Under the pieces are notes generated by a model that worked only from the letters and a program-made list of their open reading frames with translations, was not told the origin of the DNA and made no database searches. This document shows positions 42,721 through 53,859 of a DNA stretch of 64,000 nucleotides, in pieces. Position numbers and translations under genes: made by a program. The stretch spans positions 219,809 to 283,808 of the forward strand of contig CBDCBA010000031.1 of the NCBI GenBank assembly GCA_965214125.1. The letters are read 5' to 3'. The DNA is from CBDCBA01 sp965214125. Lineage in GTDB: Bacteria; Planctomycetota; Phycisphaerae; Tepidisphaerales; Tepidisphaeraceae. Every line of letters begins with the position of its first letter. Position 1 is the stretch's first letter.

Positions 42721-43986
42721 CTACTCCGCCAGGCGTTCGAGTGCGTCGCACGTGCGGTCGATGCCGGCGTCACGCTCGATGCGCGATGCGAGGTCGGTGG
42801 CCCGCGCCGCGACGGACGGGGTCAGCACCGCGGCGAGTCTCTTCGCGAGTCGCCTCGCGGTGAAGCGCTTCGGCGACAGCGACGCGGCGACGCCGAGACG
42901 TTCAAGCCGCTCGGCATTGTCGGGCTGGTCGTGGGCCATCGGCATGATGACCTGCGGCACGCCCGCAGCCAGCGCCTGTGAAAGCGTGCCGACCCCGCCG
43001 TGGTGGACGATCGCCCGGCAGCGCGGCAGCAGGTCGCCGAACGGAGCGAACGGCTCGTGTCGCACGCTGCTCGACAGGGTCGCCGGAATGTGCTCCGCGT
43101 GCCGCGACAGCAACAGGCCGCGGACGCCAAGCCGCTCGCACGCGCCGACGGCCGCCTCGAAAAAGCGGCGGCCGAAGATCATCGCGCTGCCGGGCGTGAA
43201 CGCGATCGGCGCGTCGCCCTCATCCAGCCACGTCGCCAACCGATCCGGCAGCCCCGCCGTCTCGCGCTCGTCGTAGAGCGGAAATCCGCAGCATCGCGCG
43301 GCGCCCGGCCAGTCCGCCTGCGGCGGCGCGAACCACTCGGGCCACATGCAAAGGGTCCGCTGCGGCGAGTGGAAGTAATCGCCCATCAACCCGACGATCG
43401 GCTCGCCCAAACCGAGTTCGGCGCGGAAGGCGTTGACCTCCGCCAGCATCGGGTCGAGCACGTACCGGTCGGCCCCGCGCCAGAAGTGCGGGTAGAACTT
43501 CGACCGCAACCACGGCGGCAGGTGGTGAAACGGTGGCACGCCCGGCAGGCGCGGCGGGGCGAGGTTCGAGCGCACCGTCGTCGGCGACAGGTGCATCGTC
43601 GCGAATCGGCCGCCGTGCTGTTCGTGGAAGACGCGGGCGCCCATCGCCAAGGTGCTGCCGACAAGCACCGCGTTGCCCGCGTGCATCTGTTCGAGCGCGG
43701 CGTGAGTCGCCCGTGCCCACCGCGCCATTGCGCCGAACACGAGTTTGGCCCCCCTGCTCGCGTGCCAGGCGTCGGCGTTGTTGACGAAGGCGAGAAAGTC
43801 CTCCTCCGAACCGATCGGCCGGGAGGTCAGGCCGTGCCGCTGGATCAGGCCATCAAAATGGGCGTTGGTCGCGAGCGTCACGCCCCAGCCGCGTCGCTTC
43901 AAGGCGACGCCCAAGCCGAGAAACGGGTGGACATCGCCGTGCGAGCCGAACGTCACGAGGATGGCCCGCCGCGCCGCGTCTGGCAT
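42721..43986 (-). CDS. GT1-family glycosyltransferase (UGT-like)
   Basis: A 421-aa GT-B glycosyltransferase of the sterol/macrolide glucosyltransferase type. N-terminal acceptor-domain motif: LVTFGSHGDVHPFLGLGVAL. C-terminal nucleotide-sugar motif: CRAIVHHGGVGTLSQALAAG with VIMPMAHDQPDNAERL. Acceptor and donor are unknown. ATG 43986 is preferred to GTG 43995 because TACCGT lies 7 nt before it. Confidence 0.9.
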   Translation of the reverse strand: MPDAARRAILVTFGSHGDVHPFLGLGVALKRRGWGVTLATNAHFDGLIQRHGLTSRPIGSEEDFLAFVNNADAWHASRGAKLVFGAMARWARATHAALEQMHAGNAVLVGSTLAMGARVFHEQHGGRFATMHLSPTTVRSNLAPPRLPGVPPFHHLPPWLRSKFYPHFWRGADRYVLDPMLAEVNAFRAELGLGEPIVGLMGDYFHSPQRTLCMWPEWFAPPQADWPGAARCCGFPLYDERETAGLPDRLATWLDEGDAPIAFTPGSAMIFGRRFFEAAVGACERLGVRGLLLSRHAEHIPATLSSSVRHEPFAPFGDLLPRCRAIVHHGGVGTLSQALAAGVPQVIMPMAHDQPDNAERLERLGVAASLSPKRFTARRLAKRLAAVLTPSVAARATDLASRIERDAGIDRTCDALERLAE

Positions 43987-43993
43987 CGCGGGC

Positions 43994-43999
43994 ACGGTA
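43994..43999 (-). promoter_or_regulatory. TANNNT start-proximal motif of the glycosyltransferase gene
   Basis: TACCGT on the minus strand, 7 nt before the ATG at 43986. Confidence 0.5.
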
Positions 44000-44013
44000 G
44001 GAACGGCCGCCGG

Positions 44014-44949
44014 TCAGGAGCGGTCGTCGAACGTCACGCCCGTGAAGCGGGCATCAGCGACATCGGCGTCGGAGCGAACGGTCATGCGAATCGATCCGCC
44101 GTCGGCCGACAGGTAGCCGTCGACAGTGCCGCGGCGGCCGTCGACGAGCTCGAAGTCGAGCGTGAAGTGCGACGGGTCGAACCGATCCGGCTGCCCCGCA
44201 AACCAGCGGATGCGCCCGCCGTCGAACCGTCGGCCGAAGACCGTTTGCAGGGTCGAGCTGCCGGCGTCGGCGAGGCCGTCGCAGAAGCGGTCGGCGGCCA
44301 CCGACGTGGATGAGGCATTTGGCTGCGACGCCACGCCGTGCTGCGGGACGAGCACGGGCGCCCGCGACGTCGCCACCCACTTGGGCCGACCCAGCCAGCC
44401 CCCCGGCTCGAAGACGTGCGCCACCAGCCCGGCCGTCGGCAGGCCGGCCTTGGCGTTGACGGCCCACGGCAGGAACCGCACCGCCACGATCCGCCGGGTG
44501 CCGGCATCGGTGCGCAGCTCGTGCAGGAAGACCATCGCCCCAATCTCCTCCGCCCGGTCGCCCAGTTCACTCGCCGCGTCACCGAGGGCGCGGCGGAAGG
44601 CGAGGTAGGCCGGCGGGTCGAGCAGGCGGGCGCCGCCAATGCCGTCGATCGCCTCGTGCTCCCCGCCGCCCACGAGCCGTTCGGCCGCCTCGGGAGTCGG
44701 CTCATACGCCACAATCTCCGCCGACTCGACGTGACGGGCAACCTGCTGCTGGTAGAGCATCGCCTGAGCCTTCGCCTTGGCGGTGCGGCCGACGAACCAG
44801 GACATGAGCGTGCAGGCGACCAGCAGCCCGCACATCGCCGCGTAGCGCCAGGGCACACGCCGCGCGCGTTGCTGGCCGTACGAGAGCGTCTCCGGCGGCC
44901 TGGCGGCCTCCGGCGGGTGCAGAAGTTGCTGTGGCCCCCGGAACTCCAT
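44014..44949 (-). CDS. Single-pass membrane protein of unknown function
   Basis: A 311-aa protein with about 35 cytoplasmic residues, one membrane helix (YAAMCGLLVACTLMSWFVG), and a large extracytoplasmic part with mixed helices and strands (FRRALGDAASELGDRAEEIG, VAVRFLPWAVNAKAG, HFTLDFELVDGRRGTVDGYL). No known domain is recognised. It looks like a real gene: good codon bias, no overlaps, and start ATG 44949. Confidence 0.7.
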   Translation of the reverse strand: MEFRGPQQLLHPPEAARPPETLSYGQQRARRVPWRYAAMCGLLVACTLMSWFVGRTAKAKAQAMLYQQQVARHVESAEIVAYEPTPEAAERLVGGGEHEAIDGIGGARLLDPPAYLAFRRALGDAASELGDRAEEIGAMVFLHELRTDAGTRRIVAVRFLPWAVNAKAGLPTAGLVAHVFEPGGWLGRPKWVATSRAPVLVPQHGVASQPNASSTSVAADRFCDGLADAGSSTLQTVFGRRFDGGRIRWFAGQPDRFDPSHFTLDFELVDGRRGTVDGYLSADGGSIRMTVRSDADVADARFTGVTFDDRS

Positions 44950-44957
44950 CGCACTCC

Positions 44958-44963
44958 ACCCTA
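44958..44963 (-). promoter_or_regulatory. TANNNT start-proximal motif of the membrane protein gene
   Basis: TAGGGT on the minus strand, 8 nt before the ATG at 44949. A GGAG lies within the 8 nt, so a conventional ribosome binding site is also possible. Confidence 0.4.
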
Positions 44964-44992
44964 CCCGGACCCGGCGGATGCGACAAGGCAAA

Positions 44993-45871
44993 TCAGGCGC
45001 CGGGCCGGTATTCGCACCAGGTCTTGGGCGTCTCCCAAACCGTGACGGCGTCCAGGGCCGAATGATCGGTTGCAAGCGGTTGTTCCAGACGGCGATAGAT
45101 TACGGCCGCGATGTGCTCCACGCTCGGGTTCAGCCCTCCCTCGGCGAACTCGTCGACCTCCAGGTTCAGGTGCTTGTGGTCGAGCGGCCCGATGACCGCC
45201 TCGTCCACGATTCGCTCGAGGTCCTCGAAGTTCATCAGAAACCCGTTGCCGTCCGGCTCGCCGCGCAGCGTGACCTGCACCTCGTAGTTGTGGCCGTGCC
45301 CGTGGACGTTGTTGCACTTGCCGAAAACCTGGCGGTTCTCGGCGTCGCTGAGCGCCGGGTTGTGCAGGCGGTGGCTGGCGGCAAACTCGAAACGGTGGTT
45401 GAGGCGGATCATCGGCGGGCTCTCCGGATCGGAACGGGCGGCGACAAGGCTCGTCAGCGGCGACAGCTTCAGCTCCACGGCGTCCAACCGGTGCGGGGCG
45501 AACCGGTCGGCCAGGGCGGCGAACAGGTCGCGCACCAGCCCCCCGCCCCCGAGGTGGCCGGTGCCGTCACCGACGCAGCTTTGCCGCACCACGCGCCGGA
45601 CGGCGGTTGTGACAAGCGGAATGGCCGCATCGCGGGCGGCATCATCGACCTTTTTGATGTTCAGCAGATACCCGCTCCCCGCGTCAGGCTCGCCCGAGAC
45701 GGTGACGACCAGGGCGTAGTAGACCTGCCCGATCCCCGTCACCGGCGGCTTGCCCGCAAAGCCGTTGCGCCCCACCACCCCATCCCCGACCACCTCATCC
45801 CCCACCCCCGGCCGCGACTCCCGCGCGGACAAATCGATCGCAAACCGAACTTCGCGACTGAGCTGATACAT
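44993..45871 (-). CDS. Tandem 6-pyruvoyl-tetrahydropterin synthase/QueD-like protein
   Basis: A 292-aa protein made of two related domains, each about the size of one synthase subunit (120-140 aa). The C-terminal copy (from about residue 155) keeps the zinc histidines and catalytic features: FEFAASHRLHNP, CNNVHGHGHNYEVQVTLRGE and GPLDHKHLNL. The N-terminal copy aligns (YYALVVTVSGEPDAGSGYLL) but lacks the HGHGH-type ligands. Possible roles are pterin or 7-deazaguanine (queuosine) synthesis; queA lies 9 kb away in the same window. The fused, half-inactive layout is unusual. Confidence 0.82.
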   Translation of the reverse strand: MYQLSREVRFAIDLSARESRPGVGDEVVGDGVVGRNGFAGKPPVTGIGQVYYALVVTVSGEPDAGSGYLLNIKKVDDAARDAAIPLVTTAVRRVVRQSCVGDGTGHLGGGGLVRDLFAALADRFAPHRLDAVELKLSPLTSLVAARSDPESPPMIRLNHRFEFAASHRLHNPALSDAENRQVFGKCNNVHGHGHNYEVQVTLRGEPDGNGFLMNFEDLERIVDEAVIGPLDHKHLNLEVDEFAEGGLNPSVEHIAAVIYRRLEQPLATDHSALDAVTVWETPKTWCEYRPGA

Positions 45872-45879
45872 CCGGCCGG

Positions 45880-45885
45880 AGTCTA
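45880..45885 (-). promoter_or_regulatory. TANNNT start-proximal motif of the tandem QueD-like gene
   Basis: TAGACT on the minus strand, 8 nt before the ATG at 45871. Confidence 0.5.
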
Positions 45886-45916
45886 GCGCCGCTCCCGAAG
45901 CGTCCGCGCGACATGC

Positions 45917-46693
45917 TCAACCGACCCGCGCGACCATCAGCAACCGCCGGAACGGGAACAGGACCATGCCGTCCGGCTCGGGCCGATATGCCTCTCGAAT
46001 CCGGGCGGCGTAGGCGTCGCGGAAGGCGGACCGGGTGGCGTCGTCGGGCAGGTGTTCTATGTAAGGCCTCAGGCCGCTGCCGGCGATCCAGTGGACGATG
46101 GCGTCCGGGCCGTCGAGCACGTGGATGTAATCCGTCTGCCAAAGCTGCACCGACGCCCGCGGCGCGAGCCAGCGGTAGTAGTCGCCCGGCTCGTGGATCT
46201 TCAGCCCGTCGGAGAACCCGTCGAAGTGTGCCGCGAACCGGGGCTCACGGGCAGTCGCGAAAATGCTCTGATGGACCGGGCTGGCGACGTGGTAGGGCAT
46301 CTGGACCGCGAGCACACCGCCGGGGTTGAGCAGGCCGAGCAGGCGGGGGAAGAGGCTCGCGTGGTCCGGCACCCATTGGAGGGCGGCGTTGGAGAAGATC
46401 AGGTCGAAGCATTCGCCGGGCTGCCATGCCCCGATGTCGGCCTGCTGCCAATCGGCGTCGAGCCCGCTCTCCCAGGCCTGGGCGAGCATGTCGGGGCTGC
46501 TGTCGACGCCGAGCAGCAATGCTTCATCAAATTGCTCGCGCAGGATCGCCGTCGAGTTGCCCGGCCCGCAGCCGAGGTCGGCGACACGTCGGGGCGACAC
46601 AGTGACATCCCGCGCCCGGCGGGCGAGGTCGACGCACGGCTGGATGCGCTCGCCGCCAAATCGCAGGTACAGGTCCGGATCCCAGGTTGGCAT
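45917..46693 (-). CDS. tam: Trans-aconitate 2-methyltransferase-like SAM methyltransferase
   Basis: A 258-aa class I methyltransferase. It starts PTWDPDLYLRFGGERIQPCVDL, and has the SAM motif VADLGCGPGNSTAIL and the family pattern DLIFSNAALQWVPDH, as in Tam, which methylates trans-aconitate to spare the citric acid cycle. Length matches. No TANNNT motif is found near the ATG. Confidence 0.88.
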   Translation of the reverse strand: MPTWDPDLYLRFGGERIQPCVDLARRARDVTVSPRRVADLGCGPGNSTAILREQFDEALLLGVDSSPDMLAQAWESGLDADWQQADIGAWQPGECFDLIFSNAALQWVPDHASLFPRLLGLLNPGGVLAVQMPYHVASPVHQSIFATAREPRFAAHFDGFSDGLKIHEPGDYYRWLAPRASVQLWQTDYIHVLDGPDAIVHWIAGSGLRPYIEHLPDDATRSAFRDAYAARIREAYRPEPDGMVLFPFRRLLMVARVG

Positions 46694-46786
46694 GAGTTAG
46701 ACTTTGATGGAAAACAAGTTACAGCACAGGCAAACCAGCCGTCGCCACCGTCGCGTGCGGTGGCGATTCAGGCATGGCCACTCTAT

Positions 46787-46792
46787 TATAAT
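46787..46792 (+). promoter_or_regulatory. Consensus -10 box upstream of gyrB
   Basis: A perfect TATAAT lies 44 nt before the gyrB ATG, in a locally AT-rich patch. No good -35 box is visible at the usual spacing. It would give a short leader of roughly 35-40 nt. Confidence 0.45.
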
Positions 46793-46836
46793 GTCTCCCC
46801 TCCGCCGGCGGTCTGCCGGCTCTTGCGAGACCTGCC

Positions 46837-49329
<2,493 letters not shown>

Positions 49330-49342
49330 TCCTTCCCAACAG

Positions 49343-49411
49343 GTAGCTGCGGGATCACATCCCGCAGTCGGGACGAGCGACGCAGACTGCGGGATGTGAT
49401 CCCGCAGCGAC
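49343..49411. repeat. Nested palindrome D (27-bp inverted repeat, one mismatch)
   Basis: The arms at 49343-49369 and 49385-49411 are separated by 15 nt. Each arm contains CTGCGGGAT-CAC-ATCCCGCAG, a 9-bp stem with a 3-nt loop. It begins 13 nt after the gyrB stop and ends before mscS. Confidence 0.9.
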
Positions 49412-49464
49412 CGCGACACGTACTGCGAGTCCGGTAGCGAGTCCGTGGTTGAAGCGCCGATGCG

Positions 49465-50769
49465 ATGAGCATGAAGGCGTTCCTGCCCGCGATCGCGTGG
49501 CTTGTTCTCTCATGTGCGCCGCTCGCGGCGCAGGATGCGTCCGCGACACGGCCCGCCTCGCGGGAGGCTCTCGAACTGCCGGCGTTGCCGGAGCCGACGA
49601 GCGTGGCCGACGACATCCCGCTCGACGAGCTGCGCCTCGCCCTGCGGCCGCTGAACGCGGAGGAACTCGAACCCGTCGCCGCTGACTGGATGGGGCGCCT
49701 GCGCGCCAAGGCCGAGCGCGTCGCGAGGGCCCGACTCGCCGCCAAGCGGGCCGGGGGTGACGAGCGAGACCGCTATAACCGCATCGCGGCCCAGCTCGAA
49801 CTCGAACGCGCGGACCTGAAGAACCACGTCGAGCTCGTGCTCGACGCCCTCGAAGATCGCGGCGGCGATGTCGATCAGCGCCGCCAGTACCTCGGCGCCG
49901 TCACGCAGACTGATCTCGACGTGGCCGACGTCAGCGCCCTGACCGAGCAGGCCTACGCCTGGGCCATCAGCCCGAGCGGCGGCATCGCGGTGGTGCTGAA
50001 CCTGCTGTGGTTCGTCCTGACGCTGATCCTGGCGTTCATCATCTCGCGATTGCTCAAGCGAATCACCCGCCGCGCCGTTGGCCGGCTGCACCGGACGAGC
50101 CAGCTTCTCAAAGACTTTATGGCCGGCATCGTGGCGAAGATCGCGATGCTCATCGGCGTGGTGATCGCCATCAGCTTCCTCGGCGTGAACATCGGCCCGC
50201 TCGTCGCCGCCATCGGTGCCGCAGGCCTCGTGGTCGGCCTGGCGTTGCAGGGGACGCTCTCCAACTTCGCCAGCGGCATTATGATCCTGCTCTATCGCCC
50301 CTACGACATCGGCGACACCGTCAACGCCGGCGGCGTCAGCGGCAAGGTGGCGGCCATGAGCCTTGTCAGCACCACCATCGTCACCTTCGACAACCAGCGG
50401 ATCATCGTCCCCAACAACAACATCTGGGGCGACGTCATCACCAATCTCACCGGCCTCGCCACCCGCCGTGTCGACATGACCTTCGGCGTCGGCTACGACG
50501 ACGACCTCGACAGCGTCATGGCCGTCCTCAAGAGCGTGTGCGACGAGCATCCGCTTGTGCTGAAGGACCCCGAGCCCCTGATCCGAGTCGTCGGCCACGG
50601 CGATTCAAGCGTGAACGTCACCTGCCGGCCGTGGACGCTCACCGCCGACTACTGGACCGTTTACTGGGACTTTCACAAGCTGGTGAAGCAACGCTTCGAC
50701 GCGGAGAACATCACGATCCCGTTCCCGCAGCGGGATGTTCACGTGCATCAACTCGCGCCGGCAGCCTGA
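49465..50769 (+). CDS. MscS-type mechanosensitive ion channel
   Basis: A 434-aa small-conductance mechanosensitive channel with an N-terminal signal peptide and an extra periplasmic helical region of about 150 residues. The MscS core follows: LRKITRRAVGRLH-like linker, pore helix VAAIGAAGLVVGLALQGTLS, beta domain PYDIGDTVNAGGVSGKVAAM and IIVPNNNIWGDVITN. It protects the cell during osmotic downshock. The start could be ATG 49465 or the next Met, two codons later. Confidence 0.9.
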   Translation: MSMKAFLPAIAWLVLSCAPLAAQDASATRPASREALELPALPEPTSVADDIPLDELRLALRPLNAEELEPVAADWMGRLRAKAERVARARLAAKRAGGDERDRYNRIAAQLELERADLKNHVELVLDALEDRGGDVDQRRQYLGAVTQTDLDVADVSALTEQAYAWAISPSGGIAVVLNLLWFVLTLILAFIISRLLKRITRRAVGRLHRTSQLLKDFMAGIVAKIAMLIGVVIAISFLGVNIGPLVAAIGAAGLVVGLALQGTLSNFASGIMILLYRPYDIGDTVNAGGVSGKVAAMSLVSTTIVTFDNQRIIVPNNNIWGDVITNLTGLATRRVDMTFGVGYDDDLDSVMAVLKSVCDEHPLVLKDPEPLIRVVGHGDSSVNVTCRPWTLTADYWTVYWDFHKLVKQRFDAENITIPFPQRDVHVHQLAPAA

Positions 50770-50779
50770 CGTTGGCTCG

Positions 50780-50785
50780 TAGAAT
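50780..50785 (+). promoter_or_regulatory. TANNNT start-proximal motif of the disulfide oxidoreductase gene
   Basis: TAGAAT, 8 nt before the ATG at 50794. Confidence 0.5.
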
Positions 50786-50793
50786 CGCGGGCC

Positions 50794-52239
50794 ATGCCCG
50801 AGCCGTCCCGCCATTTCTCCGACTTCGACTACGACGTGTTCCTCATCGGCGCCGGCCAGGCGAACGTGCCGCTGGGCCCGAAGCTCGCCAAGGACGGCTT
50901 CGCCGTCGCCCTGGCCGAACGCGAGCACATGGGCGGGTCGTGCGTCAACTTCGGCTGCATGCCGAGCAAAGCGATCCACGCCAGCGCGCGGGTCGCCCAC
51001 CAGGCGCGCAACGCCAGGGACTTTGGCATCGACATCGACCCGGTCGCCGTTCGGCCGGACCTGGGCGATGTGCTCGCCCGCGCCCGCGTCTTCACGGAAA
51101 AGGCGCGCCACCACATCTTCAAGAGCTTCGAGAGCAACGGCGTCTGCCTGCTCGAAGGGCACGCGCGACTGGCAGGCCGGCACGGCGAGGGGTTCCGCGT
51201 CGAAATCGCCCTGAGCGACGGCGGCACCGAGAGCGTGACGGCCCGGCGCGTCGTGCTCGACCCCGGCAGCCGAACGAATCGGATCGACCTGCCCGGCCTC
51301 GACCTGCTCAGCGCGATCACGAGCGAGACGTGGATCGACCGCGACGACGTGCCTGCCCGGCTGCTCATCCTCGGCGGCGGGTACATCGGCTGCGAGATGG
51401 CCCAAACCTATCGCCGCCTCGGGCGCGACGTCACGCTCGTGCAGAACGCAGACCAACTGCTCACGCGCGAGGACCCGGAAATCGCCGGCTGGCTGCAACG
51501 GTGTTTCGAGGACGAGGGCATTGTCGTCCGCGTCGGCGCGTCGGCGCAGCAAATCGAGCGGGTCGGCGACGGCTTCCGCCTCCACTTGAAGGAGGGCCAA
51601 CCGGTCGACTTCGACGGGTTGTTCCTCGCCACGGGTCGCCTGCCGAACACGGATGATCTGGGCCTCGATACGGTCGGCGTCGAGACGGACAAGAAGCGGG
51701 CGATCGCGACGGACGAGTACGGCGCGGTCGACGGGTGCCCCGGTTTATACGCCGTGGGCGACTGCCGCGGCGGGCCCGCCTTTACGCACACGGCGCACGA
51801 CGATCACCACATCCTGCGTGGCCGCCTGCTCGACGAACGCGACCCCGGCGGCAGCCCCGACCGCCAGCACCGCCTCGTGCCCTACGCCGTCTTCACCGAT
51901 CCCGAGATCGGCCGCGTCGGCCTCAGCGAGTGCCAGGCGAAGGAGAAGGGCATCGACCCGCAGATCGTCTGCGTCGACATGCGATCGAATGACCGCGCCC
52001 GCACCGTCGGCGAGTCGCACGGCATGGTCAAGCTCGTCCTCGACCCGAACGACCCGGACGGCAAACTCCTGGGCGCCACCGTGATCGGCACCCACGCGGG
52101 CGAACTGATCCACGCCTTCGTGATGCTAATGCACCTGGAGAAGCCGCTGGCGTCGATCCTCGACATCGTCTTCATCCACCCGACGCTCTTCGAGATCGTC
52201 CACCAGGCGGTCGACCGGTGGCACAAGAGCAGGAATTAA
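50794..52239 (+). CDS. Pyridine nucleotide-disulfide oxidoreductase, mercuric-reductase/E3-like
   Basis: A 481-aa flavoprotein with an FAD site (DVFLIGAGQANVPLGPKLAK), the redox-active disulfide CVNFGC in MGGSCVNFGCMPSKAIHAS, the NAD(P) site ILGGGYIGCEMAQTYRRLG, and the dimerisation domain ending HPTLFEIVHQAVDRW. It resembles mercuric-reductase-like proteins without a metal-binding N terminus. It is the only E3-type enzyme in the window and could serve the dehydrogenase complex at 2372-5998, but it lies 45 kb away and true E3 assignment is uncertain. Confidence 0.88.
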   Translation: MPEPSRHFSDFDYDVFLIGAGQANVPLGPKLAKDGFAVALAEREHMGGSCVNFGCMPSKAIHASARVAHQARNARDFGIDIDPVAVRPDLGDVLARARVFTEKARHHIFKSFESNGVCLLEGHARLAGRHGEGFRVEIALSDGGTESVTARRVVLDPGSRTNRIDLPGLDLLSAITSETWIDRDDVPARLLILGGGYIGCEMAQTYRRLGRDVTLVQNADQLLTREDPEIAGWLQRCFEDEGIVVRVGASAQQIERVGDGFRLHLKEGQPVDFDGLFLATGRLPNTDDLGLDTVGVETDKKRAIATDEYGAVDGCPGLYAVGDCRGGPAFTHTAHDDHHILRGRLLDERDPGGSPDRQHRLVPYAVFTDPEIGRVGLSECQAKEKGIDPQIVCVDMRSNDRARTVGESHGMVKLVLDPNDPDGKLLGATVIGTHAGELIHAFVMLMHLEKPLASILDIVFIHPTLFEIVHQAVDRWHKSRN

Positions 52240-52331
52240 AGCGAGTTTAGTTCGCCTGTAGCAGTTCATCTCGGGTGCTCGGGTGCCACTGCGTCCAGTC
52301 GGTACACCCAAGGTGAAGCCGCTCTACTGAT

Positions 52332-53247
52332 TCATTGCAGCTGGATTGACGGGTAGAGCTTGTGCAACTTCACGCGGGCGTCGGCGGTGGTGAACTGCCA
52401 GTGCACCTTCACCACCGCGGCGTTGCGGTCGCGTTGCGATGCCGAGACTTCCCGCTTGCGTGCCTGTTCATCGGGGACGCAGCGGTCCAGGCACTGCCGC
52501 GCCAGCACGCTCAGTTCCGTCTCAGCCATGTTCAGCCATGTTCAGCCATGTTCAGCCACGAGCCGTGCGTGGGCGTGAGGTGCCACTCGAACCGCTTGGC
52601 CAGCCGACGCGCCTCGGCGGGCGTGAACGCCTTGTACAGGCACGCCGGCGTGTGCGTGTTGAGGTTGTCGCAGACCAAGACGATCTGATCGGCGTCGGGG
52701 TACACCTCGTCGCTGATCTGTTGCAGGAACCGGGCGAAGTCGATCGCTGTCTTCCTTTGCGTCGCCTCGACGTTGCGTCGCTTCGACGTGACGCCGGCCC
52801 GCCAGCGGCTCGAAGGCCATGAACAGGTTTGCCACGCCGCTGCGCACCGAATGGCTGTCCTGCTTGATGGCTCTCCTGCTTGGCCGGCGACCCCGGTCGC
52901 ACCGGCAGCGGCTCACGCACGTCGCCGATCAGCTGCGCTTCCTGCTTGCCGTCGAGCTTGCGCTACTGCCGGCCGACCGGCTTCTTGCGGTGCAGGGTCG
53001 CGTCGAGGCCCTTGCTGGCGAACTGCTGACGCCGTCCATCGCACCGTCATGAACGAGCAGCCGAGCACGCCCGCGATCCGCGTGTTGCTCCACCCACCAC
53101 CGGCATCAGGTCCGTCGATGTCGGCCTTGAGCAGAATCCGTGCCCGCATCAGGGTCCTGGCCTCGTGGGTGCCGGTGCGGATCAGGCGGCCCAGCGTGCG
53201 GTGTTGCTCATCGGTGAGCCGAACCATCACCTTCTGTGACAACGCCA
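52332..53247 (-). pseudogene. IS630-family transposase, broken
   Basis: The start is ATG 53247, with GGGAGG 6 nt upstream. The N-terminal HTH region is intact (MALSQKVMVRLTDEQHRTLG, LMRARILLKADIDG). The middle is collapsed: KLDGKQE runs straight into AQLIGDVREPLPVRP, so the region with the first catalytic Asp is missing. A further frame change follows FMAFEPLAGRRHVEATQRR. The DDE-domain text QIVLVCDNLNTHTPACLYKA and HGSWLNMAE is readable in another frame, then a 10-bp tandem triplication shifts frame again before TELSVLARQCLDRCVPDEQ. The stop lies in the left terminal repeat. Not functional. Confidence 0.88.
52522..52551. repeat. 10-bp tandem triplication inside the transposase pseudogene
   Basis: Three copies of TCAGCCATGT in a row. 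Removing two copies (20 bp) joins LNMAE to TELSVL in one frame, so the expansion itself caused one of the frameshifts. Confidence 0.85.
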
Positions 53248-53314
53248 TCTGCGTCCTCCCTGACGTGGAAGGCACAGCATACACCCCAATGCTCAATCCA
53301 GCCGCAATGAACCA

Positions 53315-53743
53315 CTAGACGAACAGATCGAGCACCCCGCCGGACTGCGACGTCGCGGGAGCAAACGGCGTCGCGGACGCGGGTGGCGGCGTTGCCACCG
53401 GGCGGTTCCAGACCTTCTCCCGGAGCAACAGTTGCCAAGGCGCCGGCAGCGGGCCGACGCACTCGGTGCGGTCGGCGGCCTCAGTCTCGACCGGCGGCAA
53501 CTCGATCGTCGCCGGCGGCAGGACGACGGGCTCGGGCTCGATCACCTGGCGTGCCTCGTACCGCGGCTGCGGCGTGATTGTCCGGCGCGGCTCGTAGACG
53601 TCGAATGTCGCGGCGCGGCGCTCGACCGTTGCCGGCGATTGGCCGATGTTGCTCGGGGCAATCGCCGCGCGAATCAAGCGGACGGTGCGCAGCTCCGACT
53701 GGGCGACGATCAAACTGGCAACACCGGCGGGCGAGGCGATCAC
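53315..53743 (-). CDS. Pro-rich protein of unknown function, IS insertion in its stop codon
   Basis: A 142-aa open frame from GTG 53743 with no recognised domain. The centre is rich in Pro/Glu/Val (VIEPEPVVLPPATIELPPVE), and the rest has the codon bias of a real gene. Its TAG stop is shared with the IS630-type element: the TA is the target site and the G comes from the element. Rejoining the flanks without the element also gives TAG. The start is uncertain, and an in-frame stop lies 11 codons further upstream. Confidence 0.5.
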   Translation of the reverse strand: MIASPAGVASLIVAQSELRTVRLIRAAIAPSNIGQSPATVERRAATFDVYEPRRTITPQPRYEARQVIEPEPVVLPPATIELPPVETEAADRTECVGPLPAPWQLLLREKVWNRPVATPPPASATPFAPATSQSGGVLDLFV

Positions 53744-53846
53744 GCCGGTGCCGACGCAAGAGCGACAGATTCCTCATTTTCCGTCGATTACCGCGGCCGG
53801 ATGGTCCGGATGATGCCGCGTGGCAACACCGCGCGTCACCGCCGGT

Positions 53847-53852
53847 TAGCAT
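53847..53852 (+). promoter_or_regulatory. TANNNT start-proximal motif of the GNAT gene
   Basis: TAGCAT, 7 nt before the ATG at 53860. Confidence 0.5.
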
Positions 53853-53859
53853 CGCCACG

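Larger units (their letters stand above)
52327..53315 (-). mobile_element. Decayed IS630-type insertion sequence
   Basis: A 989-bp element bounded by TA dinucleotides (52325-52326 and 53316-53317), the target duplication expected of IS630/Tc1-type elements. The terminal inverted repeats are 52327-52350 and 53292-53315. They share the block TTCATTGC-GCTGGATTGA and match at about 20 of 24 positions. It carries one broken transposase gene on the minus strand and is shorter than intact relatives, consistent with an internal deletion. Confidence 0.85.
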
